From positions 1-64,000 of the forward strand of contig CABXUS010000005.1 of NCBI GenBank assembly GCA_902515405.1: a stretch of DNA of 64,000 bases. The letters are read 5' to 3'. The stretch comes from an uncultured Bacteroidota bacterium (GTDB taxonomy: Bacteria; Bacteroidota; Bacteroidia; Flavobacteriales; Flavobacteriaceae). Made by a program: the position numbers and the translations under genes. Below the pieces are notes generated by a model. That model was not told where the DNA came from. It did no database searches and was given only the letters and a program-made list of their open reading frames with translations. Shown piece after piece: positions 12,423 to 24,449 of this stretch; position 1 is the first letter of the stretch, and every line of letters begins with the position of its first letter.

Positions 12423-12671
12423 ATGATGCTGTATTTTATTGAAAATAATATGACTGATTATTTTCTGATTTATGAAATATTGGGTGAGGTAGGGATATTT
12501 CAAAATAAGTTTCAAAGGGATGTTAGCTCAAGTCTAAAACAGATTAGTAGTGCTATTCATTCAATAAATAACAATTTAGAAAGGATTAACAGTAAATTAA
12601 ATTATCAAAATTTAGTTTTAACATACAATACTATACAACTGCACAATATTAAAAAGTCATTGAAGCATTAA
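12423..12671 (+). CDS. Hypothetical small protein (82 aa)
   Basis: Isolated ORF between divergent/convergent genes; no recognisable motif; amphipathic Asn/Leu-rich C-terminal half. Confidence 0.4.
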   Translation: MMLYFIENNMTDYFLIYEILGEVGIFQNKFQRDVSSSLKQISSAIHSINNNLERINSKLNYQNLVLTYNTIQLHNIKKSLKH

Positions 12672-12704
12672 TTTTTGTCAATTATAAGTTAAAATATGGG
12701 TTAG

Positions 12705-12792
12705 CAGAGAGGAAGGGATTCGAACCCTCGATACGCTATTAACATATACACGCTTTCCAAGCGTGCGCCTTAAGCCACTCGGCCACCTCTCT
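12705..12792 (-). tRNA. tRNA-Ser (anticodon GGA)
   Basis: Minus strand AGAGAGGTGGCCGAGTGGCTTAAGGCGCACGCTTGGAAAGCGTG...GGTTCGAATCCCTTCCTCTCTG; 7-bp acceptor, long variable arm, GGA in the anticodon loop. Confidence 0.97.
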
Positions 12793-12811
12793 AATTTCGC
12801 CAAAAATAGTT

Positions 12812-13585
12812 TTATTTATTAAAATTAAAAACATCATTAGCATTCAATGATGTTTGATAGATTATTTCTTCACTTTTAAGATTATATATCTCAGATAGTT
12901 TATCAATAACATACATAATATAAGAGCTTTCATTTCTTTTTCCTCGAAAAGGTGCTGGCGACAAGTACGGTGCATCGGTTTCCAATACAATATTTTTTAT
13001 GTTTATTTTATTTAAAAACTTATCTAAACCTCCATTTTTAAATGTAACTACACCACCTATACCAATTTTAAAATTCAAATCAGCTAATTTATTAGCATCA
13101 TCAAAGGTTCCAGTAAAACAATGTAAAATTCCCCTTAATTTATCACAATTATATTTTAATAAAATTTCATAAATATCATCAAAAGCCTCTCTGCAATGAA
13201 TAACAACTGGGAGATCAAGTTCAAGAGCCAGCTCTATTTGCTTTTGAAAAGCTATTTTTTGATTATCAAAAAATGAAAGATCCCAATGCTTATCTAAACC
13301 AATTTCACCAATTGCTACATAATTGTTTGTTTTTAAATTTTCTTTTACAATTTTTAATTCCTTTTCATATTCATTATTGACATAAACAGGATGGAGGCCA
13401 GCCATTAAAAAAATATTTGAAGGATATTTACTGTAAGCTTTAATCATCCTTTTGTTATATTTTGAGCTTATCGAAGGAAAAACAAATTTTTTAACTCCAC
13501 ATTTAAAGGATCTTTCCATTACTTCATCAAAATCATCTTCAAATTGTTCTAAATATAAATGAGTATGTGTATCAATTATCTCCAT
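12812..13585 (-). CDS. tatD: TatD family DNase/hydrolase
   Basis: MEIIDTHTHLY, AIGEIGLD, PVVIHCREAFDD, HCFTG, ETDAPYLSP. Confidence 0.93.
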   Translation of the reverse strand: MEIIDTHTHLYLEQFEDDFDEVMERSFKCGVKKFVFPSISSKYNKRMIKAYSKYPSNIFLMAGLHPVYVNNEYEKELKIVKENLKTNNYVAIGEIGLDKHWDLSFFDNQKIAFQKQIELALELDLPVVIHCREAFDDIYEILLKYNCDKLRGILHCFTGTFDDANKLADLNFKIGIGGVVTFKNGGLDKFLNKINIKNIVLETDAPYLSPAPFRGKRNESSYIMYVIDKLSEIYNLKSEEIIYQTSLNANDVFNFNK

Positions 13586-13621
13586 TGGCTTAAAGTTATT
13601 ACATTAGTTGAAAATTATAAT

Positions 13622-14059
13622 TTGAAATTAAATGCATTTTTAAAACATAGTGAATACTCATCTGTTAAGTTACAGAGATTAAAAACTAATCACATACAAA
13701 TTGAAGCTAAAATTAATGGAGTTAAGGGAGTTTTTATCCTTGATACTGGAGCTTCAAATTCATGCGTAGATATAAAACTTGGAGGTTTTTTTAAAATACA
13801 ATCCAGTGAAAGTTCTGAAAAGGCATCCAGTGCAACATCTGAAATCTCTAATACATTAATATCAAAAAATAACAATATAAAAATTGGAAAATGGAATAAT
13901 AAAAAGTTTCAAATAGTATTATTTGATATGTCTTATATTAATAAAACATTAATAGAGCAAGGTTCAGAAAATGTTTCTGGTATTATTGGATCTGACTTAT
14001 TAAAAAAGGGAAAAGGAATAATAGACTATTCCAGTAATAGGTTGTTTTTAAAAAATTAA
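13622..14059 (+). CDS. Retropepsin-like aspartyl protease (start probably TTG at 13622, not 13559)
   Basis: [13 protein letters not shown] catalytic motif and [24 protein letters not shown]. The ORF-track start at 13559 overlaps the tatD 5' end. Confidence 0.72.
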   Translation: MKLNAFLKHSEYSSVKLQRLKTNHIQIEAKINGVKGVFILDTGASNSCVDIKLGGFFKIQSSESSEKASSATSEISNTLISKNNNIKIGKWNNKKFQIVLFDMSYINKTLIEQGSENVSGIIGSDLLKKGKGIIDYSSNRLFLKN

Positions 14060-15273
14060 ATTTCTAATGACTTTTTGATATCATTATCCATAAGGCCTTC
14101 AGTAGGATTTTCCAACAATTCCTTTATTTTTAGTAGAAAGCCAACTGATTCCTTACCGTCAATTATTCTATGATCATAGCTTAGTGCAAGGTACATCATA
14201 GGATGAATTTCAACTTTTCCTTCAACTGCAATAGGTCTTTCAATTATATTATGCATTCCTAGTATAGCAGATTGAGGTGGATTTAAAATTGGGGTCGAGA
14301 GCATCGATCCAAAAACACCACCATTTGAAATGGTAAATGTTCCGCCAGACATATCCTCAACTGTAATTAATCCATCACGAGCCCGAATCGCAAGTCTTTT
14401 AATTTCTTTTTCAATTCCAGAAAAAGTAAGTTTTTGTGCATCCCTTACAACTGGAACCATTAATCCTTTTGGACCAGAAACTGCTATGCTTATATCATAA
14501 AAATCAAATTTTATTTGTTGATCACCATCAATCATAGAATGAACATCAGGAAAATCTTTTAAAGCACAAACAACTGCTTTAGAAAAAAAACTCATAAAGC
14601 CCAGGCTTACATCATGCCTTGATTTAAAAGTCTCTTTATATTTTTTTCTAATTTCAAAAATTGGAGTCATATTAACTTCGTTGAATGTAGTTAACATAGC
14701 TGTTTGATTTTTTACAGCTACTAATCTTTGTGAAACTTTTCTTCTTAGAAGTGACATTTTTGAAGATTCTACTTTTCTGTTTTTTGATATACTATCTACA
14801 TCAACTTTAGGTAAGGCTTTTAATGCATCCTCTTTTGAAATTCTTCCATTTTTACCAGACCCAATTACATCTTCAGATTTAATTCCTTTTTCATCCAAAA
14901 TTTTTCTAGCAGCTGGCGAAGGAGATCCTGAAGCAAAAGTTATGTCTTTTTCAATATTAACTAGAGTATCTTTTTTTGAATCCTTAACAATTTCAATTTT
15001 TGTGTTTTCTTCATTAGTCTTTTTTGATGTTTTTTTTCCGGATGTGTCTATTAAACAAACTATATTACCAACAAGTACTGTATCTCCTTCTTCAGCTTTA
15101 AGGGTTATTATTCCACTTTCTTGGGCAGGTAAATCTAATGTAGCTTTATCTGAATCTACTTCAGCAATCGTTTGATCCTTTTCTACATAATCTCCATCCT
15201 TAACAAGCCACTGTGCAATTTCAACTTCTGAAATTGATTCACCAGGGGATGGAACAGGCATCTCAACAATCAT
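14056..15273 (-). CDS. sucB: 2-oxoglutarate dehydrogenase E2, dihydrolipoyl succinyltransferase
   Basis: Lipoyl domain ([13 protein letters not shown]), E3-binding domain, catalytic [16 protein letters not shown]. Confidence 0.96.
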   Translation of the reverse strand: MIVEMPVPSPGESISEVEIAQWLVKDGDYVEKDQTIAEVDSDKATLDLPAQESGIITLKAEEGDTVLVGNIVCLIDTSGKKTSKKTNEENTKIEIVKDSKKDTLVNIEKDITFASGSPSPAARKILDEKGIKSEDVIGSGKNGRISKEDALKALPKVDVDSISKNRKVESSKMSLLRRKVSQRLVAVKNQTAMLTTFNEVNMTPIFEIRKKYKETFKSRHDVSLGFMSFFSKAVVCALKDFPDVHSMIDGDQQIKFDFYDISIAVSGPKGLMVPVVRDAQKLTFSGIEKEIKRLAIRARDGLITVEDMSGGTFTISNGGVFGSMLSTPILNPPQSAILGMHNIIERPIAVEGKVEIHPMMYLALSYDHRIIDGKESVGFLLKIKELLENPTEGLMDNDIKKSLEI

Positions 15274-15314
15274 CTATATATGTTTTTAATTTTAAATTTA
15301 ACACTTTTAATTTT

Positions 15315-16388
15315 TTAATTTGAGATAGTTGCAGCATTAATTTCTTGATCACTTTTTAGTACAATAAATGATGATATTGCGTTGTAAGCATTTTTATTAT
15401 TATACCCTGGTGTTCCTAAAAAGTCATTTACCCATGGTTCAAAATAATATTCAAATTCTAAATTACTACTTGAAATATCACTATCAAATTTATCAATCCT
15501 AACAGGCACAATCATCCCAGGACACCAGCCTGCCCTATCAGGCGACCAATTACCACCTTGGTTTTTTATTGGATTAGAAGCACAACCAATTGGTCCCATA
15601 TAATGATTAAACTTATTAGTATTATTTATTTTTATTTTATGTGTTCTAAAACACCATTCTGCGCATGCCCTTCCATTACTGTCAGCAGGCGTAGCGTGAC
15701 CCCATCCAGAAATAATAGTTCTAAAATGAGCGCTTTTTATATTTGCTCCAATAGAAATAGATTTTTTTAAATCAAATTTTGTCTCATCAAGTTGTGTATT
15801 TCCATTTTCACCACCATATGGCACACCTCCTAATGAATTATTATTAAATTGGATAACTGGGCTTATTTGGTAATATTTATAGTCTGGGTTTCCATCCAAA
15901 AAATCAAACTCTAAAGAAATAACCCATCCACTAGCTACCCATGTTTCAGCAAATATTTTTAATTCAACATTTCCAGTAAGAATTGTTTTAAAATCAGTAA
16001 CATCAACTTCCAATCCTCTATCTAATACTGAATTTCCAACTCCATATGGTGTAATATGTCTAGCCATTTCAAACCACTGATTAGTGTCTTGATTTTTAAC
16101 AAGTATGTTTGCATAACGATCCCATGGGTCACATCCGCCAGATGGGCACTCTAACCTTACAAACATTTTAATTCTTTCAATATTGGAATTATCAGTATGA
16201 AGATCAAACTTTTTTGAGGCAGACTGGCTATATCCAGATCCCCAGGCTAATCTTTGTTTGCTAAAAGCAGGGTAATTATATATAAGCTGAATTCCCTCTT
16301 CAGGAATTACAACATCAGAGGAAGATTCATCAACTCCGCAACTTATTGTAATAAATAAAAAAATAAAAAATTTAAACTTTAAATCCAT
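15315..16388 (-). CDS. PNGase F-like peptide-N-glycosidase, predicted lipoprotein
   Basis: Lipobox-like FITISCG; RLECPSGGCDPWDRYANILVK and ISGWGHATPADSNGRACAEWCFRTHKI resemble the N- and C-terminal PNGase F domains. Confidence 0.82.
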   Translation of the reverse strand: MDLKFKFFIFLFITISCGVDESSSDVVIPEEGIQLIYNYPAFSKQRLAWGSGYSQSASKKFDLHTDNSNIERIKMFVRLECPSGGCDPWDRYANILVKNQDTNQWFEMARHITPYGVGNSVLDRGLEVDVTDFKTILTGNVELKIFAETWVASGWVISLEFDFLDGNPDYKYYQISPVIQFNNNSLGGVPYGGENGNTQLDETKFDLKKSISIGANIKSAHFRTIISGWGHATPADSNGRACAEWCFRTHKIKINNTNKFNHYMGPIGCASNPIKNQGGNWSPDRAGWCPGMIVPVRIDKFDSDISSSNLEFEYYFEPWVNDFLGTPGYNNKNAYNAISSFIVLKSDQEINAATISN

Positions 16389-16834
16389 CTATCTACTTTT
16401 TTACAATAGTTTTCAAAATTTTCGCCAAATTTTTTTCTCATTTCATATTCTTCAGGCTCAATTTGAAATTTATTTATATAAAATATAAAAGAGGGTATAA
16501 TAATACAACCTATTAAGCTTAATTTATAAAATGTAAAAGAAATAATTAAAAATAACATTCCTAGATACATTGGGTTTCTAGTAATTCTATAAATACCAGT
16601 AATTACTAATGAAGAAGTCTTGGATGGTTTAGTTGGGTCTACTGTAGTCTTAGTTTTTGCAAACTTAAACAGTGCAAAAGCAATTATTATTAAACCAATT
16701 ACTAAAAATAGTATTGAAATATAAGTATTCCAATCTTCAAAAAAATTAAATTCTCTTTCAAAAAAATATATAATTAAAATACATAACAGTGTTATTATTG
16801 GGGGAGGTACTTTTGTTTCTAGATTTAGTTTCAT
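16379..16834 (-). CDS. Isoprenylcysteine carboxyl methyltransferase (ICMT/PEMT-like) family membrane protein
   Basis: LVITGIYRITRNPMYLGMLFLIISF...EPEEYEMRKKFGENFENYCKKVDRWI. Confidence 0.88.
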   Translation of the reverse strand: MKLNLETKVPPPIITLLCILIIYFFEREFNFFEDWNTYISILFLVIGLIIIAFALFKFAKTKTTVDPTKPSKTSSLVITGIYRITRNPMYLGMLFLIISFTFYKLSLIGCIIIPSFIFYINKFQIEPEEYEMRKKFGENFENYCKKVDRWI

Positions 16835-16848
16835 TTTTAACTTAGTTT

Positions 16849-18162
16849 TTAATATCTATAATAATTTGGTTTAAATGGTCCTTCTATTTTTACTCCAATA
16901 TAACTTGCTTGTTCGTCAGATAATTCATCAAGTTCAACTCCTAATTTATTAAGATGAAGTTTTGCAACCTTTTCATCCAAATGTTTAGGCAACATATAGA
17001 CTTCATTTTTATAATTTTTACTGTTAAACCATAATTCAATTTGAGCTAAAACTTGGTTAGTAAAAGAATTACTCATAACAAAACTAGGGTGACCAGTAGC
17101 ACATCCCAAATTTACAAGCCTTCCTTCCGCAAGAACAATTATTTCTTTGTTATCAAAACTGTAAAGATCAACTTGAGGCTTAATTTCAATTTTAGAACTT
17201 CCATAGTTTTTATTTAACCATGACATATCAATTTCATTATCAAAATGACCAATATTGCAAACAATGGTTTTATCCTTCATTAATCTAAAATGTTTTTCCT
17301 TGATAATGTCTTTGTTCCCTGTTGCAGTAACAACAATATCAGCATTTGAAATTATACTTTTCATTCTTTTTACCTCAAATCCATCCATTGCAGCTTGCAA
17401 AGCACAAATAGGATCAATTTCACAAACAGTGACAATTGCACCAGCTCCAGAGAAAGATGCTACAGTTCCTTTACCCACATCTCCGTATCCAGCTACAACA
17501 ACTCTTTTTCCGGCTATCATAATATCGGTAGCTCTTCTAATTGCATCAACAGCACTTTCTTTACATCCATATTTATTATCAAATTTAGATTTAGTTACAG
17601 AATCATTTATATTAATTGCTGGGATAGGCAGTGTTCCTTTTTTCATTCTTTCATAAAGCCTATGAACACCTGTTGTTGTCTCCTCAGACAAGCCCTTAAT
17701 ATTATTAACTAATTCAGGATATTTATCTAGAACTAAATTTGTTAAATCTCCTCCATCATCCAAAATCATATTTAAGGGGTTTTTATTCTCTCCAAAAAAT
17801 AAGGTTTGTTCAATACACCAATTAAATTCATCTTCATTCATACCTTTCCAAGCATAAACAGAAATACCTGATGCTGCTATTGCTGCTGCTGCATGATCCT
17901 GAGTTGAAAAAATATTACAAGAACTCCATGTAACATCAGCTCCTAATTCTACTAAAGTTTCTATTAATACTGCGGTTTGAATAGTCATATGTAAACAACC
18001 CGCTATTCTAGCTCCACTTAAAGGTTTTTTGCCCTTATACTCATCTCTTAATGACATAAGACCAGGCATTTCAGCTTCTGCAAGATTTATTTCTTTTCTA
18101 CCCCACTCAGCAAGAGAGATATCCTTTACTTTATATTTTAAATAACGCTTTTTATTACTCAT
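16849..18162 (-). CDS. ahcY: Adenosylhomocysteinase
   Basis: [59 protein letters not shown]-terminal KPNYYRY. Confidence 0.97.
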   Translation of the reverse strand: MSNKKRYLKYKVKDISLAEWGRKEINLAEAEMPGLMSLRDEYKGKKPLSGARIAGCLHMTIQTAVLIETLVELGADVTWSSCNIFSTQDHAAAAIAASGISVYAWKGMNEDEFNWCIEQTLFFGENKNPLNMILDDGGDLTNLVLDKYPELVNNIKGLSEETTTGVHRLYERMKKGTLPIPAININDSVTKSKFDNKYGCKESAVDAIRRATDIMIAGKRVVVAGYGDVGKGTVASFSGAGAIVTVCEIDPICALQAAMDGFEVKRMKSIISNADIVVTATGNKDIIKEKHFRLMKDKTIVCNIGHFDNEIDMSWLNKNYGSSKIEIKPQVDLYSFDNKEIIVLAEGRLVNLGCATGHPSFVMSNSFTNQVLAQIELWFNSKNYKNEVYMLPKHLDEKVAKLHLNKLGVELDELSDEQASYIGVKIEGPFKPNYYRY

Positions 18163-18166
18163 TAAT

Positions 18167-19417
18167 TTATAATTTAAAATTTTTAATTATTTCTTGAACA
18201 AAATCTAATTTTTCCCATGTAAAAAGTTCAACTTCTATTGTTTTTATTTTACCAGAAACTGACTTAAATGTCTTATTAACTATTTTGTTTTTTCTTCCCA
18301 TATGTCCATATGCAGCTGTTTCAAAATAAATAGGGTTTCTTAATTTTAACCTTTTTTCAATATGGTATGGTCTCATATCAAATATTTCTTCAATTTTTTT
18401 TGAAATTTCACTATCAGATAAATTAATTTTTGAAGTACCAAAAGTATTAACAAAAATAGCTGTTGGTTTTGCAACTCCGATTGCATAGCTTACTTGAACC
18501 ATACATTCGTCCGCAACACCCGCAGCAACTAGATTTTTTGCTATATGCCTGGTTGCATAAGCAGCACTTCTGTCTACTTTACTAGGATCTTTACCTGAAA
18601 ATGCTCCACCACCATGTGCGCCTTTCCCACCATAAGTATCTACAATTATTTTTCTTCCAGTTAAGCCAGTATCCCCATGAGGACCACCAATAACAAATTT
18701 CCCTGTAGGGTTAATATGATATTGTATTTGTTTGTTGAAATACTGCTTATATTTTGGATATTTTTTTATTATTCTTGGAATTAATATAGATATTAAATCC
18801 GATTTTATCTTCGATAACATCAAATCTTCTTTATCAAAATCATCATGTTGTGTTGAAATTACTATTGAAACTATTTTTTCTGGTTTATTATCCTTTGAAT
18901 ACTGAATAGTAACTTGAGATTTTGAATCAGGCCTAAGATATTTAATATCTTTTTTTTCTCTTCTTAATTCCGCTAATTCTATAAGTAATTTATGAGACAA
19001 ATCTAAGGTCAAAGGCATAAAATCTTCTGTTTCATTACAAGCATATCCAAACATGATACCTTGATCGCCAGCCCCTTGATCTTCAATGATTTTTTTTTCA
19101 ACTCCTTGGCTAATATCAGGAGATTGTTTGTGAATATATGATAATATTCCACATGAATTACCATCAAATAAATATTCACTTTTATCATATCCAATCTTAT
19201 TAATCACCTCTCTTGCAATTGATTGAATATTTAAATAAACTTTTGAATTGACTTCACCAGCCAAAATAACTTGTCCAGTAGTAACCAGAGTCTCACAAGC
19301 TACTTTAGAATTTTTATCAAAAGCTAAAAAATTGTCAATTAATGCATCACTAATTTGATCCGCAATCTTATCGGGATGTCCCTCACTAACTGACTCTGAA
19401 GTAAATAAATAACTCAT
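18167..19417 (-). CDS. metK: S-adenosylmethionine synthetase
   Basis: [52 protein letters not shown]. Confidence 0.98.
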   Translation of the reverse strand: MSYLFTSESVSEGHPDKIADQISDALIDNFLAFDKNSKVACETLVTTGQVILAGEVNSKVYLNIQSIAREVINKIGYDKSEYLFDGNSCGILSYIHKQSPDISQGVEKKIIEDQGAGDQGIMFGYACNETEDFMPLTLDLSHKLLIELAELRREKKDIKYLRPDSKSQVTIQYSKDNKPEKIVSIVISTQHDDFDKEDLMLSKIKSDLISILIPRIIKKYPKYKQYFNKQIQYHINPTGKFVIGGPHGDTGLTGRKIIVDTYGGKGAHGGGAFSGKDPSKVDRSAAYATRHIAKNLVAAGVADECMVQVSYAIGVAKPTAIFVNTFGTSKINLSDSEISKKIEEIFDMRPYHIEKRLKLRNPIYFETAAYGHMGRKNKIVNKTFKSVSGKIKTIEVELFTWEKLDFVQEIIKNFKL

Positions 19418-22149
19418 TATTTCATGTTATTTTTTGACTTATCAAAAACATACTCAATAACTTCATTATGTCTTTTTTCAAATCTAGCTTTACTTCCTGA
19501 AGCTGGTGAACCATAAAATCTTCTTGATGCAACTCTAAAATTCTTCGCATCTTCAAAGTGCATAAGTAAATGACCCCAAGCGCCCATATTTCTAGGTTCT
19601 TCTTGTGCCCACACTATCTCATCATAGGAATAGCTTTCAATTATATTATTAATTTCTTTTACAGGTAATGGAAATAATTGCTCAATTCTAACAATAGCTA
19701 CATCTAAAATTTTATTTACTCTTTTAAAATGTAGAAGATCATAATAAAATTTACCACTACAAAAGACTAAAGATTTTATGTTTTTTTCTTTATCCTTATC
19801 ATCTATTACAGCTGAAAATTTACCATTAATTAGATCACTAGTTTTTGAAATTACTTTTGGATGCCTTAGTAAACTTTTTGGAGTTAATAACACAAGAGGT
19901 TTTCTAAATTTTGTTGAGAGCTGCCTTCTGAGAATATGAAATAAATTTGAGGGAGTTGTACAATTTGCAACATACATATTATCCTTAGCACATAATTGTA
20001 AATATCTCTCTAATCTTGCTGAAGAATGTTCAGCACCTTGCCCTTCATATCCGTGAGGCAACATTAAAATCAATCCATTTTGAAGTTTCCACTTATCTTC
20101 TGCCGAAGATAAATACTGGTCAATCATGATTTGAGCTCCATTGCTAAAATCTCCAAATTGTGCTTCCCATATTGTTAAAGTATTTGGAGCTGCCAATGCA
20201 TATCCATACTCAAAACCCATAACCCCATACTCAGATAATGAAGAATTAAATATTTGAAATGAACCTTGATCTTTTTTAATATTATTTAATGGTATGTATT
20301 CCTTTTCTGTGTTTTCTGTTTTTAAAATAGCATGACGATGAGAAAACGTACCCCTTTCAACATCTTGGCCTGAAATCCTTATGTTATAATTCTCATTTAA
20401 CAAAGTTCCATATGCTAGAAGCTCAGCAATTGCCCAATCTATTTTATCTTGTTCAAAAAACATTTTATTTCTTTCATTCATCAAGCGAACAACTTTTTTT
20501 AGATATAACTCGGGGTTTTCAAGCTTAAAAATATTTTTTGCAACCTTATTAATATCTTGTTGATTTACAGATGTTAAAAAATTCTTAAGCATATCTTTTT
20601 TCTTAACCCTAGAAAGTCCTTTCCACTCATGTTTCATAAAAGGAGTTATAACAACATTTTTTTCCTTCTTAGAGTTTGAAAGGTCATCGTCTAAATCCTT
20701 ACCATAATCAATTTCTATTTTTTTAATTTCATTTTTATCAATAATTTTTTCTTTTAAAAGTTGGCTTGAATATATTTCTTTGACGGTTGGGTGACTTGAA
20801 ATAGATTTATATAATTTTGGTTGTGTAAATCGTGGTTCATCTCCTTCGTTATGACCATACTTCCTATAACCTAATAAATCAATAAAAACATCTCTTTCAT
20901 ATTTCATTCTATATTCTACAGCAAAATTAGCAGCGTGAACTACAGCTTCTACATCATCAGCATTTACATGAAGGATAGGACAAAGATTTGCTTTACCAAC
21001 ATCGGTACAATAAGTAGAAGATCTTGCATCTATATAATTTGTAGTAAAACCAATTTGATTATTTACAACAATATGTATAGTACCTGATGTTTTATATCCC
21101 TTTAATCTTTCCATTTGGATTACTTCATAAACTACCCCTTGTCCTGAAATTGCGGCATCACCATGTATTATTACTGGTAATACATTTTTGGGAATATCTT
21201 TATGATATTTATCTTGTTTTGCCCTAGAAATACCCTGAACTATTGGTCCAACAGATTCAAGGTGAGATGGGTTTGGGGCTAGATTCATATATACATTAAG
21301 TCCAGTGTCATACCTTATTTTAGAAGTCCATCCAAGATGATATTTTACATCCCCATCAAAAATTTGCTCTTCATAATCTTTTCCATCAAATTCATTGAAA
21401 ATTTCTTTTGCAGGTTTTCCAAAAATATTTGAAAGCGTATTAAGTCTTCCCCTATGTGCCATTCCAACTACAAATTCTTTCACACCCATAACAGCAGCAT
21501 TTTCAAAAATTGAATCTAAAGCGGGTATTAGACTTTCCCCACCCTCTAGAGAAAATCTCTTTTGACCAACATATTTTTTTTGTAAAAATTGCTCAAAACT
21601 AGTTGCTTGAACTAATTTTTTTAAAATATGTTTTTTTTGCGTATTTGAAAAATTAGGTCTATTGCTATTTTTATTAAGCCATTTCTGAATCCATTCAATT
21701 CTTTCAGGTGTTCTAATATACATGTACTCAGTTCCAATAGAATCACAATAAATTCTTTCAAGATGAATTAAAATATTGGAAAGTGAGGTATTTCCAATAC
21801 CAATTATTTCACCAGCATTAAATTTTAATTCTAAATCATCTTTTGAAAGTTCAAAGTTTTCTAAATCAAGAGTAGGAACATATTTTCTTCTTTCTCTTAC
21901 AGGGTTTGTTTTGGTAAATAAATGACCACGAGTTCGATATGCATTTATAAGTTTAATAACCTTAAATTCTTTTAAAATATTTTCTGGTATTTGATTTTCT
22001 TTTTCGGAAGCTTTATCGATTCCAAATTCAAAACCTTGAAAAAATGCACGCCAAGTTGGCTCAACTGAATCTGGATTAATTAGATATTTATCGTATAATT
22101 CAGCAAAATAAGCTGTATGAGCAGTATTTAAAAATGAATAGGGATCCAT
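19417..22149 (-). CDS. sucA: 2-oxoglutarate dehydrogenase E1
   Basis: [57 protein letters not shown]. Confidence 0.97.
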   Translation of the reverse strand: MDPYSFLNTAHTAYFAELYDKYLINPDSVEPTWRAFFQGFEFGIDKASEKENQIPENILKEFKVIKLINAYRTRGHLFTKTNPVRERRKYVPTLDLENFELSKDDLELKFNAGEIIGIGNTSLSNILIHLERIYCDSIGTEYMYIRTPERIEWIQKWLNKNSNRPNFSNTQKKHILKKLVQATSFEQFLQKKYVGQKRFSLEGGESLIPALDSIFENAAVMGVKEFVVGMAHRGRLNTLSNIFGKPAKEIFNEFDGKDYEEQIFDGDVKYHLGWTSKIRYDTGLNVYMNLAPNPSHLESVGPIVQGISRAKQDKYHKDIPKNVLPVIIHGDAAISGQGVVYEVIQMERLKGYKTSGTIHIVVNNQIGFTTNYIDARSSTYCTDVGKANLCPILHVNADDVEAVVHAANFAVEYRMKYERDVFIDLLGYRKYGHNEGDEPRFTQPKLYKSISSHPTVKEIYSSQLLKEKIIDKNEIKKIEIDYGKDLDDDLSNSKKEKNVVITPFMKHEWKGLSRVKKKDMLKNFLTSVNQQDINKVAKNIFKLENPELYLKKVVRLMNERNKMFFEQDKIDWAIAELLAYGTLLNENYNIRISGQDVERGTFSHRHAILKTENTEKEYIPLNNIKKDQGSFQIFNSSLSEYGVMGFEYGYALAAPNTLTIWEAQFGDFSNGAQIMIDQYLSSAEDKWKLQNGLILMLPHGYEGQGAEHSSARLERYLQLCAKDNMYVANCTTPSNLFHILRRQLSTKFRKPLVLLTPKSLLRHPKVISKTSDLINGKFSAVIDDKDKEKNIKSLVFCSGKFYYDLLHFKRVNKILDVAIVRIEQLFPLPVKEINNIIESYSYDEIVWAQEEPRNMGAWGHLLMHFEDAKNFRVASRRFYGSPASGSKARFEKRHNEVIEYVFDKSKNNMK

Positions 22150-22183
22150 AAATACTTTATCTGCATAAAATTACAACTAATCT

Positions 22184-22212
22184 ATAATTTAAAATAGAAT
22201 ATTTTAAATTAT
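22184..22212 (-). terminator. Perfect 13-bp inverted repeat over the stop codon of the 22209-22691 cupin gene
   Basis: ataatttaaaata-gaa-tattttaaattat: perfect 13-bp arms, 3-nt loop, between the cupin gene and sucA. A/T-only with no U-tract. Confidence 0.4.
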
Positions 22213-22691
22213 CTACCATAATCATCACTTAGTCTAACAATATCATTTTCATCAGAGGGGTTTGAACTATCAGTATGCTGCCAAATCTCTGCAATTACTG
22301 CAAAATCATCTAACCCCACAAGTCTATGTCTTTCTCCTTCTTTTAATTTGATTTGGTCACCAGTAATCAAATTTTTTAAAGGTTTTTCATTATTATCAAG
22401 ACTCTTTGAAATTCCAACTTCTCCTTTAAAAACTTTCCATATTTCAGCTCTTCTATTATGATATTGCCATGATAGTTTTGAATTGGGGTTTACAATCAAA
22501 ATTTTTGGACTAAGTTTCCCCCCAATTTTTAGAGTTTCTACATTAATTCCATTAAAAAAGGTGTTTGCAAAATCCTGAGCTTGAGATTCATCGATTACTA
22601 AAAATCCTCCCCAAGGCCTATCAAAATCCTTTGAAATTATTTCAAAGCCTAACTCTATAATCTCACCCTCAATTTCAGTTAAATAATTCAT
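22209..22691 (-). CDS. Cupin, mannose-6-phosphate isomerase type II C-terminal-like
   Basis: RPWGGFLVI, LSWQYHNRRAEIWKVFKGEVGI, LKEGERHRLVGLDDFAVIAEIW. Confidence 0.82.
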   Translation of the reverse strand: MNYLTEIEGEIIELGFEIISKDFDRPWGGFLVIDESQAQDFANTFFNGINVETLKIGGKLSPKILIVNPNSKLSWQYHNRRAEIWKVFKGEVGISKSLDNNEKPLKNLITGDQIKLKEGERHRLVGLDDFAVIAEIWQHTDSSNPSDENDIVRLSDDYGR

Positions 22692-22761
22692 ATTTTAAAG
22701 TTATCTAAATTTTAACAAAAAAGTCTTGAATTAAGTATTATTTCAATGTATTTTTAAATAG

Positions 22762-24021
22762 ATGTTTGCTCTAATAGATTGTAATAATTTTTATGTCTCC
22801 TGTGAAAGAGTTTTCAATCCACAACTCGATAAAAAACCTGTTGTAGTTTTATCTAATAATGATGGATGTGCAATATCCAGAAGTAATGAAGCAAAAGCTC
22901 TTGGCATACCAATGGGAGCACCAGCTTTTAAATACGAAAAGGTATTTCGAAAAAATAATATTCAAGTATTTTCTTCAAATTTTCCACTATATGGCGATAT
23001 GAGCAGTAGAGTTATGAGTATACTTTCGAAATTCAGTCCAAATATTGAAATATACAGTATTGATGAGGCTTTTTTAAAATTTGAAGGATTTGAAAATTAT
23101 GATTTAGAATCCTACTGCCAAAATATAAAAGATATGGTATTTAAATGGACAGGAATACCGATAAGTATAGGAATTGCACCAACAAAAGCACTAGCAAAAG
23201 TTTCCAATCGAATCTCTAAAAAATTTCCAAATAAAACAAAAGGAGTTTATTTAATGAACTCAGAAGAAAAAAGAATTAAAGCTTTAAAATGGCTGAAAAT
23301 TCAAGATGTTTGGGGTATTGGTTTTAGACACTATGAAAGGCTAAAAAAATATAAAGTAAATAATGCATATGATTTTATTTTATTGCCAGATAATTGGGTT
23401 AGAAAAAAAATGAGTGTGGTAGGTTTAAGGTTAAAAAAAGAATTAGAAGGAAAATCTGTGTTGGATTTAGAAGAAGTTAAATCTCCAAAAAAAGCAATTG
23501 CTACAACTAGAAGTTTTGAAGGTACAATAACTGATTATGAAAAAATAAAAGAACGAATATCAACTTTTGCTGTTTGCTGTGCTGAAAAACTGAGAGCTCA
23601 AAATAGTAACTGTAATTCTATATATGTGTTTGTAAAAAGTAATAAATTTCAAAAAAATAAAACTCAATACAGGAATGGAATATTAATGACTATCCCCTAC
23701 TCTACAAATTCAAATATCGTAATTAGTAAGTATGCAATTGAAGGATTACAGAAAATATTTAAAAAAGGGATTAATTATAAAAAAGTAGGAGCTATAGTAA
23801 TGGGGTTAGATTCATCAGGTAGTCATCAACTCAGTCTATTTGAGAATGAAAATCCAAAACATAAATATCTGATGAAAACTATAGACTATATTCAAAAAAC
23901 AGAGGGACAAAGTAAAATTAAGCTCGCCTCTCAAGACTTAAGAAAAAGATGGAAGATGAAACAAGAAAAATTAAGTCCAAATTATACATGCAAGATAGAC
24001 CAAATCATAAAGGTGAAATGA
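22762..24021 (+). CDS. umuC: Y-family DNA polymerase V catalytic subunit UmuC
   Basis: [51 protein letters not shown]-terminal [16 protein letters not shown]. Confidence 0.95.
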   Translation: MFALIDCNNFYVSCERVFNPQLDKKPVVVLSNNDGCAISRSNEAKALGIPMGAPAFKYEKVFRKNNIQVFSSNFPLYGDMSSRVMSILSKFSPNIEIYSIDEAFLKFEGFENYDLESYCQNIKDMVFKWTGIPISIGIAPTKALAKVSNRISKKFPNKTKGVYLMNSEEKRIKALKWLKIQDVWGIGFRHYERLKKYKVNNAYDFILLPDNWVRKKMSVVGLRLKKELEGKSVLDLEEVKSPKKAIATTRSFEGTITDYEKIKERISTFAVCCAEKLRAQNSNCNSIYVFVKSNKFQKNKTQYRNGILMTIPYSTNSNIVISKYAIEGLQKIFKKGINYKKVGAIVMGLDSSGSHQLSLFENENPKHKYLMKTIDYIQKTEGQSKIKLASQDLRKRWKMKQEKLSPNYTCKIDQIIKVK

Positions 24022-24449
24022 AACAAGAAAAATTAACTTTTTTAAAGCCAGGAAAGGGAAATTCATTAGGGCAATGGCTAATAGAGCAAGGAATATCCGC
24101 GGGATTTCCTTCTCCAGCTGATGACTTCAAAGAAATAAGAATTAGCTTAGATAAGGAGCTTGTAAAAAATAAAGAGGCTACATTTTATGCTAAGGTAAGT
24201 GGAGATTCAATGATTGATGCGGGGCTAGATGATGGGGACTTACTGGTAATCGATAGATCATTAGATCCTAAAAATGGGAAAATAGCAATTTGTTTTATTG
24301 ATAGAGAATTTACAGTAAAAAGAATAAAAAAAGAAAGAAATAAACTGTACTTAATGCCAGAAAATAAAAAATATAAGCCGATTGAATTAAAAGAAGAAAA
24401 TGAACTGATTATATGGGGAATTGTAGAGTATGTAATTAAGAAAGTTTAA
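24018..24449 (+). CDS. umuD: LexA/UmuD-family peptidase (start trimmed to ATG 24018)
   Basis: [11 protein letters not shown] cleavage site, [43 protein letters not shown] overlap with the umuC stop. Confidence 0.94.
   Translation: MKQEKLTFLKPGKGNSLGQWLIEQGISAGFPSPADDFKEIRISLDKELVKNKEATFYAKVSGDSMIDAGLDDGDLLVIDRSLDPKNGKIAICFIDREFTVKRIKKERNKLYLMPENKKYKPIELKEENELIIWGIVEYVIKKV

Noticed and set aside
17255-17712. Two plus-strand ORFs (133 and 105 aa) antisense to ahcY
   Set aside because: Shadow ORFs of a strongly supported coding gene; composition is just the mirror of ahcY codons.
23949-24017. N-terminal extension of the UmuD ORF in the track
   Set aside because: Lies inside umuC; the ATG at 24018 forms the usual ATGA overlap and fits UmuD length.
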